Source: Sulfuricurvum sp. (GTDB lineage: Bacteria > Campylobacterota > Campylobacteria > Campylobacterales > Sulfurimonadaceae). Taken from it: a DNA stretch of 64,000 nucleotides. Both the position numbers and the translations under genes were made by a program. Position 1 is the stretch's first letter. The number at the start of each line of letters is the position of its first letter. The DNA is taken from positions 1 to 64,000 of the forward strand of contig NZ_JAQTYM010000005.1 in the NCBI RefSeq assembly GCF_028688295.1, written 5' to 3'. Below, one piece after another: positions 40,487 through 53,338 of the stretch. The notes beneath the pieces were generated by a model, which saw only the letters and a list, made by a program, of their open reading frames with translations, did not search any database and was not told where the DNA came from.

Positions 40487-40542
40487 CACTATCCTCCCCA
40501 AAATTTTTGCGAATTATAGCGAAAAAGAGGAGAGGGACTTTT

Positions 40543-42114
40543 TTAGGATTTGAATTGACCCAATTGAGTATTCAAGTTGGTTGCGGCATTGTAGAGTTCA
40601 GCGGCAATGTGAGAAATTTGTTTGATCTCTTCTTGATTGCTTTGAGAGAGGCTGGACATCTCGGAAACTTTACTAATGATTTGATTGATTTTAAGTGCCA
40701 TATTTTCAGCTTCTTGAACACTTTGTTGACTCGCATCAACATTAGAGCGCAGTGCATTTGAAGCTGAATCGATTTTAACATCGATCTCTTCGCTTCGCTC
40801 CGCGAGACGTTCGATATTTTCACTATTGGTACTCATCATGTCTGAAGAATCGGAGATCGACTGAATGACGATAGAGATGGTTGAGTTAATTTCGGTGAGG
40901 CTCTTTTGCGTACGCTCTGCGAGCTTGCGTACTTCATCAGCAACAACGGCAAATCCACGACCGTGTTCACCCGCGCGTGCAGCTTCGATCGCGGCATTAA
41001 GTGCGAGCAAATTCGTTTGGTCCGCGATATCGGAGATAATACTAAGTACACCGCTAACACTGGCAGCATCTGAGGAGAGTTGAGCAAAACGTTCGACGAG
41101 CTCATTGCTCATTTGGGTGGTACTGTGAATTTCACGGGTAATGACATTGGCGATTTCACGTACACTCCCCAACTCTTTTTCGGTAGAGAGGCTATTTTTG
41201 AGGGTATTTTTAGCCATATTGACGCTTTGCTCCAAAGTCGCTCCTATTTCAGCAGCGGTTGTATTGGTATTTTGAGCGATAGTGTTCGTTTTTTCCGATT
41301 GGTTTGCGAGATTCGTCGCTGCCTTATTAAGCGTTGATGTAGAGCCTACTGCAGAAGAGGTGATTTGCTTGGTGTCGTTAATCGTACTTTGTATTTTTTC
41401 GATAAAACGGTTGAGATAATTACTTGCTATACCGATTTCATCATTTTTATTCAGAATCGGAAGACGTTTGGTGAGGTCTCCGTTGCCGTGCGCTAAATCA
41501 CTGGAAACAAGATCTAGCTCTTCGATAGGACGGAGGATGCTGCTGCCTGAAAAATAGTTGATAGCGACCAAAAGGGCAGTAAGAACGGTTCCTAAAATCA
41601 TAAACCATTTGAAAAAACTGGAGGTTAGCTCATCGACATAATCGGCTTTGTTGAGTCCAGGAACAACCCACATATCCCATTTTGGGATATAGCGATACGC
41701 AGCTATTTTTTCTTGGCCGGTAGAGGCGGAAACGTATTCATAGACACCGCCTTCTTTATGGGAGCGAATTTCATCGATATAATCGTGCCCTGCCATCTCT
41801 TTCCCTTCATCTTTGTGATGAATCCGAAATACCCCCTCGGTATCGACAAAATAGACATAGCCACTCTCACCGATTTTGATTTTGAAGATATCAGTTTTAA
41901 AACGGTTGTCTTCATAGGCTTTAGGATCAATTTCAGAGATATAGTTGACCGTTTGTTCAAGTGAGTCGGCAACGGTACTAAGGTCGTTGATCATAATGGC
42001 TTTAATCGAACTGGTAGCAATGAAGTATGCTACAATCACACTTACGAGGATGGCACCTATAGCTGCCACAAGATTGACAATAAACTTAGCTTTGATCGTG
42101 TTAAAAAGATTCAT
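40543..42114 (-). CDS. methyl-accepting chemotaxis protein with Cache-type sensor
   Basis: [44 protein letters not shown]. Confidence 0.95.
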   Translation of the reverse strand: MNLFNTIKAKFIVNLVAAIGAILVSVIVAYFIATSSIKAIMINDLSTVADSLEQTVNYISEIDPKAYEDNRFKTDIFKIKIGESGYVYFVDTEGVFRIHHKDEGKEMAGHDYIDEIRSHKEGGVYEYVSASTGQEKIAAYRYIPKWDMWVVPGLNKADYVDELTSSFFKWFMILGTVLTALLVAINYFSGSSILRPIEELDLVSSDLAHGNGDLTKRLPILNKNDEIGIASNYLNRFIEKIQSTINDTKQITSSAVGSTSTLNKAATNLANQSEKTNTIAQNTNTTAAEIGATLEQSVNMAKNTLKNSLSTEKELGSVREIANVITREIHSTTQMSNELVERFAQLSSDAASVSGVLSIISDIADQTNLLALNAAIEAARAGEHGRGFAVVADEVRKLAERTQKSLTEINSTISIVIQSISDSSDMMSTNSENIERLAERSEEIDVKIDSASNALRSNVDASQQSVQEAENMALKINQIISKVSEMSSLSQSNQEEIKQISHIAAELYNAATNLNTQLGQFKS

Positions 42115-42180
42115 AGTTAATATCCGTTAGCGGTTAGATTCTGTCATTGTAGTTCTCTTTTTCTAAAGCGAAGGTAAAAT

Positions 42181-43503
42181 ATGAGGTTTTCTTATTTAGA
42201 ACAAATTACAAAGTACATGGAACATTTCACCCATATTGTTGCTGCGTACCGTTATGACGATACAGGGATACGCCTAATTTTCGATCGTGATAATAGCTGG
42301 AATTTTGAGATGCAGCGGGGAAATTCGACGATCAGCATCGGAGAAGTAGCCAACCGAGGGAAAATCTATCAAGCGCCATTTGATATCTTGCTTGCTAAGA
42401 GGTTTAACCGTTCAACCCTACAGCATGTTGAACTTTACAATCACGATAAAATTATCCGCCTTAGCGTCAGTACCAGCGGTTCATACAAATCTGAAACTAC
42501 CCTTTTACAGTTTGAATTTACCGGTAAACATACGAATGTGATTATCATGGACAAAGATGAAATTGTTTTAGAGGCACTCCGTCATATCGATGATGAGGTT
42601 TCAACCCGCAGTGTTCGTGTAGGTCAAAAATTAGGAGAGATCCCCAAGCCTCTATATGAACCACAGCATTACCCGCTAGAAGATGTAAGAGGATTTTTGC
42701 TCGAAGAGTTTCGCAGTCGTAACTATGATCGACTTGAGCGGCTTAAAAATGAGAAAAAATCACTTTTACACAAACGTTTAGCGACGCTCCAAAAGCATTT
42801 GGATGCACTTGAGAGTGAATCAACACTGATGGAAGAGTCTCAAAAAGCTCAAAATGGCGGGCATTTGGTGTTGGCAAATTTGGAGAGTATAAAACCGTAC
42901 GAAAAGAGCGTTGAAGTCTCTGATTTTGACGGGACAATGATACGTTTAGACCTCCCAAACGGCTGTAATAGTGCCTCTGGGTGTGCTGAGAGTTTTTTTA
43001 AACGTTCTAAAAAAGCAAAGCAAAAAGCGATTGGACTACATCAAGAAAGAGCTAACCTCGAGGCTAAAGTTCGTCATTTGGAACTTTTTATCCAGACGGT
43101 ATCCGAAGCAACATCTCCTGAGGAGATAGCACTTTTATTTCCCGCTAAAACACCTAAGTCAAAACTCAAAACTTCTGATTCTATCGCTGAATTTTGGATC
43201 GAGGGGGTAAAAGTTTCTTTGGGTAAAAGTGAAAAAGGGAATATTGAATTACTCAAAAATGCGAAAGCCAAAGACATTTGGATGCACCTTAAAGATCGCC
43301 CTTCCGCCCATGTCGTGATCAGTACCGATAAACAGCAGCTACCTGAGCGACTTCTCGAAGCGGCAGCGAAACTGTGTGTCGATTTTTCGGTATTTCAAAA
43401 AGGGTCTTATTTGGTCGATTATACTCCCCGTAGAGAGGTGAAAATTCAAGAGGGAGCAAATGTCCTTTATACGAATTTTAAAACAATCAGCATAGAAAAA
43501 TAG
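42181..43503 (+). CDS. NFACT (RqcH/FbpA-like) family protein
   Basis: NFACT-N region with coiled coil; C-terminal NAKAKDIWMHLKDRPSAHVVI (NFACT-R). Confidence 0.85.
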   Translation: MRFSYLEQITKYMEHFTHIVAAYRYDDTGIRLIFDRDNSWNFEMQRGNSTISIGEVANRGKIYQAPFDILLAKRFNRSTLQHVELYNHDKIIRLSVSTSGSYKSETTLLQFEFTGKHTNVIIMDKDEIVLEALRHIDDEVSTRSVRVGQKLGEIPKPLYEPQHYPLEDVRGFLLEEFRSRNYDRLERLKNEKKSLLHKRLATLQKHLDALESESTLMEESQKAQNGGHLVLANLESIKPYEKSVEVSDFDGTMIRLDLPNGCNSASGCAESFFKRSKKAKQKAIGLHQERANLEAKVRHLELFIQTVSEATSPEEIALLFPAKTPKSKLKTSDSIAEFWIEGVKVSLGKSEKGNIELLKNAKAKDIWMHLKDRPSAHVVISTDKQQLPERLLEAAAKLCVDFSVFQKGSYLVDYTPRREVKIQEGANVLYTNFKTISIEK

Positions 43504-43527
43504 AGATAACTTCAAAAGGATAGCGCT

Positions 43528-43833
43528 ATGGCAATCGGTCCCATCGGCAATACGATTTACGTTAATCAGCAAATGGCAACGGTAGCTAGTGAGAAAACCG
43601 CTTTGTTGAATCGTTTTGAACTTCAGGCTCTTGCGGCGGCAACCGCTTCCCAAGAAGCGAAAAAAGAGATCGAAGAGGTTCGTCCTATGGAGAAAAATCA
43701 TGGCGTTGATCCAGATCGTGAACATACCAAAGAACAAGCTGAACAAGAAGAACGGCATCCCGAAAAAAAAGAAGCGGGAACTGAATCTGAGGTTCCTCCA
43801 GAACCGTTGCATATTTTAGATATTAAAGTGTAA
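43528..43833 (+). CDS. hypothetical charged protein
   Basis: SD AAAAGGA before ATG; MAIGPIGNTIYVNQQMA. Confidence 0.65.
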   Translation: MAIGPIGNTIYVNQQMATVASEKTALLNRFELQALAAATASQEAKKEIEEVRPMEKNHGVDPDREHTKEQAEQEERHPEKKEAGTESEVPPEPLHILDIKV

Positions 43834-43878
43834 TTTCGGTATAATCGCGAAATTTTAACACCATTGGTTAACCAAACT

Positions 43879-44637
43879 ATGCAAACTGCAAAAAATTCAA
43901 CACAAGAGCGTATTGTTACTGCCGTCTTTCTTGTCATCGGCGTTTTGATTGTCGGGCTTATTAACAATTTCTGGCTTATGTGGTCTGTGATGGGTGTCGT
44001 TTATTTACTCGCATTTCATGAAGCAACACGATTATTCGGAATCAACAATAACTCTTTATATGCTTATGCAGCGATACTTTGGCTTGCTGCAGCGCTGTAT
44101 CCGTATGGCGAAGATTTATTTGTTATTGCAGGGCTGATTTTTGCTGCTGCAGTAGCCTACACTCAAAATATTCCCCCTAAAAACTTCCTCCCTTTTATTT
44201 ATCCGACGGCAGGGATGCTCTTTATGCTCAGTATGTATCAAGAATACGGAATGGTGGCGATGTTATGGCTCCTTGTTGTCGTCGCGTCTGCTGATGTGGG
44301 AGCATATGTGGTGGGACGCAGTATCGGTAAAACTCCTTTTAGTCTTTCCAGTCCGAGCAAAACCCGAGAAGGGGTTTATGGCGGTATTGCTGTTGCAACG
44401 GGTGCAGGATTTTTTATCGGTATCACGATCGTTGATATTACCCAAGCCATCATTATCTCTATGGCAGGGGCAATCGGCGCAGTTTTTGGAGATTTATTTG
44501 AAAGTTATCTGAAGCGTCAAGCAGGGGTAAAAGACAGTGGTACGATTCTTCCCGGGCATGGCGGCATATTGGATCGTATTGATGGGTATCTTTTTGCTTC
44601 TATTATTATGCTAGTTCTTCTTCGGGGTCTTGTTTGA
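43879..44637 (+). CDS. cdsA: phosphatidate cytidylyltransferase
   Basis: DVGAYVVGRSIGKTPFS...SPSKTREGVYGG, KRQAGVKDSGTILPGHGGILDRIDG. Confidence 0.95.
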   Translation: MQTAKNSTQERIVTAVFLVIGVLIVGLINNFWLMWSVMGVVYLLAFHEATRLFGINNNSLYAYAAILWLAAALYPYGEDLFVIAGLIFAAAVAYTQNIPPKNFLPFIYPTAGMLFMLSMYQEYGMVAMLWLLVVVASADVGAYVVGRSIGKTPFSLSSPSKTREGVYGGIAVATGAGFFIGITIVDITQAIIISMAGAIGAVFGDLFESYLKRQAGVKDSGTILPGHGGILDRIDGYLFASIIMLVLLRGLV

Positions 44638-45710
44638 TCCTACTGGGCTCCACCGGTTCGATCGGAGTCAATGCCCTCAATATTGCTGAGCAGTTTGATC
44701 TTAGTGTCGATACGCTCGTTGCGGGACGTAATATCGATCTTCTCAACCAACAAATCCAAAAATATTCTCCAAAACGTGTCGTTGTGATGGATGAGATAGA
44801 TTGTCCCCGTGTCAACCACCCCCATGTTCGCTTCGGTGAATCGGCGATCCTTGACGCTATTGAATCCTCCTCCTCGCAACATGTCGTCAATGCTCTCGTC
44901 GGTTTTGCCGGCTTTCGTCCCACCCTCAAAGCCCTCGAATGCGGTAAAAAACTAGCCCTTGCTAACAAAGAATCATTGGTCGTCGGTGGTGCATTCGTCG
45001 ATACCTCCGCCATTATCCCGATTGACAGTGAACATTTCGGATTGTGGTATCTCAACCAAATTCCTCGTCCGATCAGCCGCATGGTGATCACCGCAAGCGG
45101 AGGTGCTTTTAGGGATTGGCCTCTAGAGAAACTCTCTTCCGCTACCTTAGCTGATGCACTCAAACACCCCAACTGGTCTATGGGACAGAAAATCACCATT
45201 GACAGTGCCTCGATGGTGAACAAACTCTTTGAACTTCTCGAAGCCCGCTGGCTTTTTGGTGAGGGGGAATACGATGCCCTGATCGAGACCAAATCACTGA
45301 TCCATGCTCTTATCGATTACACTGACGGTTCTACGACCGCACACTTCGCCCATGCCGATATGCGCCTCCCTATCGCCTATGCCCTTATGGGAAAAGTGGA
45401 TATCCCTATTGTGGATCGAATCGATCTGACCCGTATCGGTGCCCTCGAATTTAGAGAGATCGAGAAAGAGCGCTATTCCGTGTGGGAGATCAAAAATGAT
45501 TTGCTCGCTAACCCTGCACGCGGTGTCATCGTCAATGCGGCAAATGAAGTAGCGATTGAGCGTTTTGTTGCTGGCGAGATTCGCTTTATCGATATCTCTA
45601 CGCTGATTCTCCGTGCGTATGAGCATTTTAGTAATCCACCTGAATCGATCGAGGCTATTTTTGCTCTTGATACAGAAGTTCGCTCATTTGTACGAGGGAT
45701 CAGATGTTAA
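44634..45710 (+). CDS. dxr: 1-deoxy-D-xylulose-5-phosphate reductoisomerase
   Basis: LLGSTGSIGVNAL, LANKESLVVGG, PIDSEHF, ITASGGAFRD; start codon TTG. Confidence 0.96.
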   Translation: MILLGSTGSIGVNALNIAEQFDLSVDTLVAGRNIDLLNQQIQKYSPKRVVVMDEIDCPRVNHPHVRFGESAILDAIESSSSQHVVNALVGFAGFRPTLKALECGKKLALANKESLVVGGAFVDTSAIIPIDSEHFGLWYLNQIPRPISRMVITASGGAFRDWPLEKLSSATLADALKHPNWSMGQKITIDSASMVNKLFELLEARWLFGEGEYDALIETKSLIHALIDYTDGSTTAHFAHADMRLPIAYALMGKVDIPIVDRIDLTRIGALEFREIEKERYSVWEIKNDLLANPARGVIVNAANEVAIERFVAGEIRFIDISTLILRAYEHFSNPPESIEAIFALDTEVRSFVRGIRC

Positions 45711-46234
45711 AAGTTCTAATGCTACACGGATGGGGTGGAAGCGATGATCCCCACTGGCAAGCTTGGTTAGCAGGAGAGATTGCCAAAGATTACGGTACGG
45801 TTAGTTTCCCCCTTTTGGACAATCCACATTTCCCGAGTAAAAATCGGTGGATGAAGCAGATAAAATCGATTCTTGCCGATTTTGTCCCCGACGTCGTCAT
45901 CTGCCATTCGTTGGCAAATATCGCATGGTTTCATCTCTGCAATGATGGGGAAATATCCCCCATCAAACGGCTATTACTCGTCGCCCCTCCTCATCTGACG
46001 TGTAGTATAGAGACCCTTAAAACCTTTTTTCCTCTCGAAGCGCCTAAAAATCTTTTTGCCGAAGAGGTATTGTTGGTCACATCGACGAATGACCCCTATA
46101 TGAGCACAGAAGAGGCCTTAGAGCTTCAAAAGGCTTTGGGTGTAGAGATGAGAGTGATTGAGGAGGGGGGACACATTAATACCTCTTCAGGGTTCGGCGA
46201 ATGGCCATTTGTCAAAGAGTGGGTATTGCAATGA
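45704..46234 (+). CDS. RBBP9/YdeN-like alpha/beta hydrolase
   Basis: [26 protein letters not shown]. Confidence 0.85.
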   Translation: MLKVLMLHGWGGSDDPHWQAWLAGEIAKDYGTVSFPLLDNPHFPSKNRWMKQIKSILADFVPDVVICHSLANIAWFHLCNDGEISPIKRLLLVAPPHLTCSIETLKTFFPLEAPKNLFAEEVLLVTSTNDPYMSTEEALELQKALGVEMRVIEEGGHINTSSGFGEWPFVKEWVLQ

Positions 46235-47208
46235 TCCTCAGTATTGAAAGCAGTTGCGACGATAGTTCAATCGCTATCACCGAAATAGCAACAAAAAAAC
46301 TCATCTATCACAAAAAGATTTCCCAAGAGTTAGAACATTCCGTCTATGGTGGTGTCGTCCCAGAACTCGCCAGCCGTCTCCACGCCGAAGCGTTACCTAG
46401 TATTTTAGCGGAGTGTGAACCGTGGTTTGGAGAGCTAAAAGCCATTGCCGTCACGAATGAGCCGGGGCTAGGTGTGACACTTATCGAGGGGGTTACGATG
46501 GCAAAAGCACTTAGTATTACTCTAAGCATCCCAATCCTCCCGATCAATCACCTCAAAGGGCATATCTATTCTCTCTTTATCGAGAAAGAAGCGGTTCTCC
46601 CCATAACCGTATTACTCGTTTCGGGCGGTCATACACAACTTATCGAAGTTAAATCGTACACCGAGATGGAGACAGTAGCCACCACGATGGATGACAGCTA
46701 CGGAGAGAGTTTCGACAAAGTAGCCAAAATGATGCATCTAGGCTATCCGGGTGGGCCGTTGATTGAACACTTAGCGAAGAGTGGTGATGCGACCAAATTT
46801 ACCTTTACCGTTCCGCTCTGGCAATCACCCCTCATCGCGTTTAGTTATTCAGGGCTAAAAAATCAGGTACGTTTAGCGGTAGAAGCGAACGAGCCATCCG
46901 CTTATCCCGACATCGCGAGCGCATTTCAGTATACAGCGACCGAGCATCTGATCCAAAAACTCAAAAAGTATTTCAAATCTCATCCTCCTAAGCGTTTCGC
47001 TATTGTCGGTGGAGCCAGTGCAAATCTTTACTTGAGAAATAGTGTTACGAAAATACTTGCTACGTATAAAGTAGAACTTTTACTTGCTGAACTAAAATTT
47101 TGTTCAGATAATGCAGCCATGATTGGGCGTGCAGGAATCGAAGCGTACACTAAGGGGGAACTACAGCCTTATAATAATATATCGGTAAACCCCCGTTGTA
47201 AACTGTAG
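46231..47208 (+). CDS. tsaD: tRNA threonylcarbamoyltransferase TsaD
   Basis: [35 protein letters not shown]. Confidence 0.97.
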   Translation: MILSIESSCDDSSIAITEIATKKLIYHKKISQELEHSVYGGVVPELASRLHAEALPSILAECEPWFGELKAIAVTNEPGLGVTLIEGVTMAKALSITLSIPILPINHLKGHIYSLFIEKEAVLPITVLLVSGGHTQLIEVKSYTEMETVATTMDDSYGESFDKVAKMMHLGYPGGPLIEHLAKSGDATKFTFTVPLWQSPLIAFSYSGLKNQVRLAVEANEPSAYPDIASAFQYTATEHLIQKLKKYFKSHPPKRFAIVGGASANLYLRNSVTKILATYKVELLLAELKFCSDNAAMIGRAGIEAYTKGELQPYNNISVNPRCKL

Positions 47209-47311
47209 TAAACCTTAAACCAAAACATCTCTTTCATAATTCAGAGTCAAATTATCCGATTTAAAATATACTTCCCGCATCAAATAAATAAACCAAAAAG
47301 AAGGAGCCAAT

Positions 47312-47815
47312 ATGGCAACGACTAAATTCAAAGGTACTGACGTAGAACTTTTAGGAAACACTGTAAATGTAGGTGATAAAGCACCTGAAATTACAGTTGT
47401 AAATTCAGCAGGTCTTGGTGATGTAAAAGTAGGCGGCGCTCAAGGTAAAAAACAACTTATCATCGTTGTTCCATCACTCGATACAGGTGTATGTGCAACT
47501 GAAACTCGTAATTTCAATGCAAAAGCTGCTGGTCTTACCGATGTAATTACTACAATCGTATCTCTTGATCTTCCGTTTGCAGCGGGCCGTTTTTGCCAAG
47601 CAGAAGGTATTGATAATTTGACAGTATGTTCAGATTTCCGTAACAAAGATTTTGCAAACGCTTATGGTGTATTACTTGGCGGTTCTGTTCTTGCAGGTGT
47701 AACATGTCGCGCAATCTTTGCAGTAAACGAAGAGGGTGTTGTAACGTATAAAGAGATCGTTCCTGAAATCACTGAAGAGCCAAACTACGACGCCGCGTTA
47801 GCTGCAGTAGCATAA
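47312..47815 (+). CDS. tpx: thiol peroxidase
   Basis: VPSLDTGVCATETRNFN, DLPFAAGRFC. Confidence 0.97.
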   Translation: MATTKFKGTDVELLGNTVNVGDKAPEITVVNSAGLGDVKVGGAQGKKQLIIVVPSLDTGVCATETRNFNAKAAGLTDVITTIVSLDLPFAAGRFCQAEGIDNLTVCSDFRNKDFANAYGVLLGGSVLAGVTCRAIFAVNEEGVVTYKEIVPEITEEPNYDAALAAVA

Positions 47816-47857
47816 GTTCTACTTTCCCCATAGGGGAAACCTTCTCTCTTCACTCTT

Positions 47858-48475
47858 TTATTTACACGTAATACTAATCAAACCATTCATTTTATTTAGA
47901 GCATAGCTGTAACGTCCATCAAGTGTAATGGTAGCACGTACAAATTTCCCGTGGTTTCCCATCCGTATCATTTTATAAGGACCTGCGTTTAACTGTTTGT
48001 CTTCGGTTTTCAAGTCGCTGTCACGTTTAAAGTCAAGGACGATACGATTTGGGTCACTTAAAACAAAATGGCGAATAAGAGGATCAGATGTTTTAATAGT
48101 GAGAATTTTACCTTTTACATCAAAGCGAATAAAACCAAAATTGACAGAAGAGGAATTATTTGCTGATGTAGGTGAACGGAGCGTTGATGACTGTGAAAGC
48201 ACTATCGGGCGGTGCCAGTCAATGCTTTGATCAATAGGTATTTTAAGATTTTCAATACTTCCGTCCACATTTTGGATCGTAAATGTAACTTCTTTTAAAA
48301 TACGGGCTTGATCGGGTAATTTATAATGAATATTTTCCATTTGAGGTTTTAACTCAATGGTATTTGAGGTTACTCTTTTTGTTTCATTGGTACTAAAAAA
48401 AGGGTTTTCACGAGCCAGAAGAGGGGCCAAGAGCAACAGAGAGAGAAAAAATGAGTGCTTCAATATATTTTCCAT
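47858..48475 (-). CDS. AMIN-domain-like periplasmic protein
   Basis: Signal peptide; DPNRIVLDFKRD...GNHGKFVRATITLDGRY. Confidence 0.75.
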   Translation of the reverse strand: MENILKHSFFLSLLLLAPLLARENPFFSTNETKRVTSNTIELKPQMENIHYKLPDQARILKEVTFTIQNVDGSIENLKIPIDQSIDWHRPIVLSQSSTLRSPTSANNSSSVNFGFIRFDVKGKILTIKTSDPLIRHFVLSDPNRIVLDFKRDSDLKTEDKQLNAGPYKMIRMGNHGKFVRATITLDGRYSYALNKMNGLISITCK

Positions 48476-48477
48476 CC

Positions 48478-48758
48478 TTATTGCGAGTCAGAATCAAGCT
48501 CTTTAAGTTCAAAATACTGCTTTTGTAGCGTAGCATTTTCAGCTTTAAGTCTTTCGATGTCTTCAACCAAGTAGTTTTGGTGCTCTTCAAGATCAAGAAG
48601 AACACTGAGTGAGTTGTTTCCAAAAAAAATGAATCCCATGTAAACCCCTACTATAAGAACGATTCCTGAAGCAAGGAGAAATTTTTTGGTAGAGAGTCCA
48701 AAATATTTTTCGCTAAGACTCTCTTGCTCTTCATTCAGAAACTGCTCATCATTTTGCA

Positions 48759-48759
<1 letters not shown>
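48478..48759 (-). CDS. small TM + coiled-coil protein (FtsB-like topology)
   Basis: Single TM then EHQNYLVEDIERLKAENATLQKQYFELKEL. Confidence 0.65.
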
Positions 48760-51064
<2,305 letters not shown>

Positions 51065-51110
51065 GCTGTGCTCTCCTGAGACTAATATGTTTTAAAATTA
51101 CGTCATAATA

Positions 51111-51154
51111 TGACAAATTGAAATATATTTAAAATATATGACAAATTGCAATAT
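51111..51154. repeat. 16-bp direct repeat pair between recA and mqnD-like gene
   Basis: TGACAAATTGAAATAT (51111) and TGACAAATTGCAATAT (51139), 28-bp periodicity. Confidence 0.6.
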
Positions 51155-51238
51155 TAATAATTCGCATTCTGGAATAGAGATATTTTAGCGTTATTTGGTT
51201 AAAATTTAATTGATATACACAATTCAATAGGATTTTTA

Positions 51239-52102
51239 GTGAAAAAAATGGTGATTGCCCACTCTCCCGACGCCGATGATATTTTTATGTATTACGCCAT
51301 TAAATTTGGTTGGGTAGGCCAAAACAATATTCAGTTTGATAACATTGCTTTAGATATTGAAACTCTTAATACAGAAGCGCTCAAAGGGACGTACGATATC
51401 AGTGCGATTAGTTTCGGCCTTTACCCTCATATCCGAAATGATTATGCCCTGCTTCGAACGGCCGTGAGTTTCGGACAAGGGTATGGACCTAAGCTTATTC
51501 GCAAAAAAGAGACGATTTTAAAACGCCGCTTTAAAGTAGCGCTGAGTGGTAAATACACTACCAATGCGTTACTTTTTAGGATCGCTTATCCGGATGCAAA
51601 AATCGTTTACATGAATTTTTTAGAGATTGAACAAGCAGTATTGGAAGGTGTGGTTGATGCGGGTGTTTTGATTCATGAGTCTATTTTGGGTTATGATGAA
51701 TCACTTGAAGTGGAACGAGAACTTTGGGATATCTGGTGTGAGCTCTCAGGTGGTGATCTCCCCTTACCGCTTGGAGGGATGGCTATCCGCCGCTCTTTAC
51801 CGATTACTTCAGCCATTATGTATGAAAACCTTTTAACGAAAGCGGTTCAAATTGCTCGGGATCACAAAGAGAACCTCTCAAAAATGTTGATTGAGCGTAA
51901 TCTCGTCCGTATCGATGCTTCGACATTGGAAAAATATCTTGAACTTTATGCTAATGATGAATCCATTACCCTCAATGAAACTCAGTACAAGGCAATCGAA
52001 CTTTTGTTTGATCTTGGGTATAAGCATGGCTTTTTTGATGCGAAGATCAATCCGAGAGACTTTATGCTACCGTTGGAATACACTGATTTGAGGTATTCGT
52101 AA
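51239..52102 (+). CDS. MqnD-like menaquinone (futalosine pathway) family protein
   Basis: IAHSPDADDIFMYYAIKFG, ISFGLYPHI, LPLPLGGMAIRR; GTG start. Confidence 0.85.
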   Translation: MKKMVIAHSPDADDIFMYYAIKFGWVGQNNIQFDNIALDIETLNTEALKGTYDISAISFGLYPHIRNDYALLRTAVSFGQGYGPKLIRKKETILKRRFKVALSGKYTTNALLFRIAYPDAKIVYMNFLEIEQAVLEGVVDAGVLIHESILGYDESLEVERELWDIWCELSGGDLPLPLGGMAIRRSLPITSAIMYENLLTKAVQIARDHKENLSKMLIERNLVRIDASTLEKYLELYANDESITLNETQYKAIELLFDLGYKHGFFDAKINPRDFMLPLEYTDLRYS

Positions 52103-52196
52103 TGAGTGCGGTTTACTGCACGCGGGTCCTCTGCCAAAGGGAACCTAGTGTTAGCGTAGCTATCGGGACGAGTTCCGATGCTGTAAGGACATTAAG

Positions 52197-52466
52197 ATGA
52201 TGCAAGAAGAATTGATCGGTTTAGGAATCGAGACGTTTAAAATTGCTTTGATCTTGGCGCTTCCCGCATTGTTGGTGGGTATGTTTTTAGGGCTTGCGGT
52301 GAGTATTTTTCAAGCAACTACCCAAATCAATGAGATGACCTTGAGTTTTATTCCGAAAATTATTGGTGTTGTTATTGTGATTATCCTGACGATGCCATGG
52401 ATGATGAATGAGATGCAAGATTTTACGATTCGGATGTTTAATATGATTCCGACATTTGTGCAATGA
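52197..52466 (+). CDS. fliQ: flagellar export protein FliQ
   Basis: 89 aa, ALPALLVGMFLGLAVSIFQATTQINEMTLSFIPKI. Confidence 0.96.
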   Translation: MMQEELIGLGIETFKIALILALPALLVGMFLGLAVSIFQATTQINEMTLSFIPKIIGVVIVIILTMPWMMNEMQDFTIRMFNMIPTFVQ

Positions 52467-53257
52467 ATACCAAAACTATCGATTTTTCCAAGTTCAGTTC
52501 TATTCGTATCGGCCCAATTGTTGAGGTAGCGCTCATTGAAAATGATGTAGTCCCAGTGGGGCATTTAATTGTTGGCGCTGCCAATAACGTTCTCGTATCC
52601 CCAACACCACCTCCGCTCATGATCCTTTCCAAAGAGTACGATTTTATCCGCCTTGAAGAAGACGGTCTCCATATCGGTTCCGCAACCCCAGGGGGGAGAG
52701 TTGTCTCCTTTTGCAAAAAAAATAACATTGCCCATTTTGAGTACCTCTCCAAACTCCCAGGAACACTGGGTGGGATGTTGAAAATGAACGCAGGACTCAA
52801 AGAGTATGAAATATTCAACCATCTTATCGCTATCCGTACTCAAAGTGGATGGAAGCAAAAAAGCGACATTGAATACGGATACCGCAAAACCTCTATCAAC
52901 GAAGTAGTCTTTGAAGCGGTTTTTGAAGCGCAAAGTGGATATTCGCTAGAGCGTTATGAGATGTTTTCACAAATGCGTTCCAATCAGCCCAATGATCCGA
53001 GTGCAGGGAGCTGTTTTAAAAATCCTCCGAGTGATTATGCCGGACGACTGATTGAAGCGGTTGGTCTAAAAGGGATACGTCAAGGTGCGATGGCCTTTAG
53101 TGAGGTACATGCTAATTTTCTCGTCAACATGGGTGGAGGGACATATATGGATGCTCTCATACTGATCCAAGAAGCACAAACGCGGGTGCAAAGGGAGTTT
53201 AATATTGAACTTCAATGCGAAGTAGTTATCCTCGATCAAAATAACATGACGAAATAA
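52463..53257 (+). CDS. murB: UDP-N-acetylmuramate dehydrogenase
   Basis: LSKLPGTLGGMLKMNAGL, GSCFKNPPSDYAGRLIEAVGLKG, HANFLVNMG. Confidence 0.94.
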   Translation: MNTKTIDFSKFSSIRIGPIVEVALIENDVVPVGHLIVGAANNVLVSPTPPPLMILSKEYDFIRLEEDGLHIGSATPGGRVVSFCKKNNIAHFEYLSKLPGTLGGMLKMNAGLKEYEIFNHLIAIRTQSGWKQKSDIEYGYRKTSINEVVFEAVFEAQSGYSLERYEMFSQMRSNQPNDPSAGSCFKNPPSDYAGRLIEAVGLKGIRQGAMAFSEVHANFLVNMGGGTYMDALILIQEAQTRVQREFNIELQCEVVILDQNNMTK

Positions 53258-53269
53258 TAATTAAATCTA

Positions 53270-53304
53270 TTGACTTTAGTCGTCATTATTGGTTAAAATG
53301 ACGA
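53270..53304 (+). promoter_or_regulatory. promoter with embedded palindrome for the recombinase-like gene
   Basis: -35 TTGACT, TCGTCATT-9 nt-AATGACGA inverted repeat overlapping a TTAAAAT -10. Confidence 0.55.
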
Positions 53305-53338
53305 TGAAATTAACTAGAAGAGAGGATTTAATCATACA

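Noticed and set aside
40284-40542. Cobalamin riboswitch upstream of btuB
   Set aside because: Looked for a B12-box-like sequence on the minus strand and did not see one; the leader is better described by the uORF and SD helix, pending an Rfam scan
44606-45292. 228-aa minus-strand ORF across dxr
   Set aside because: Fully antisense to an unambiguous dxr; low-complexity Ser/Arg translation typical of a shadow ORF
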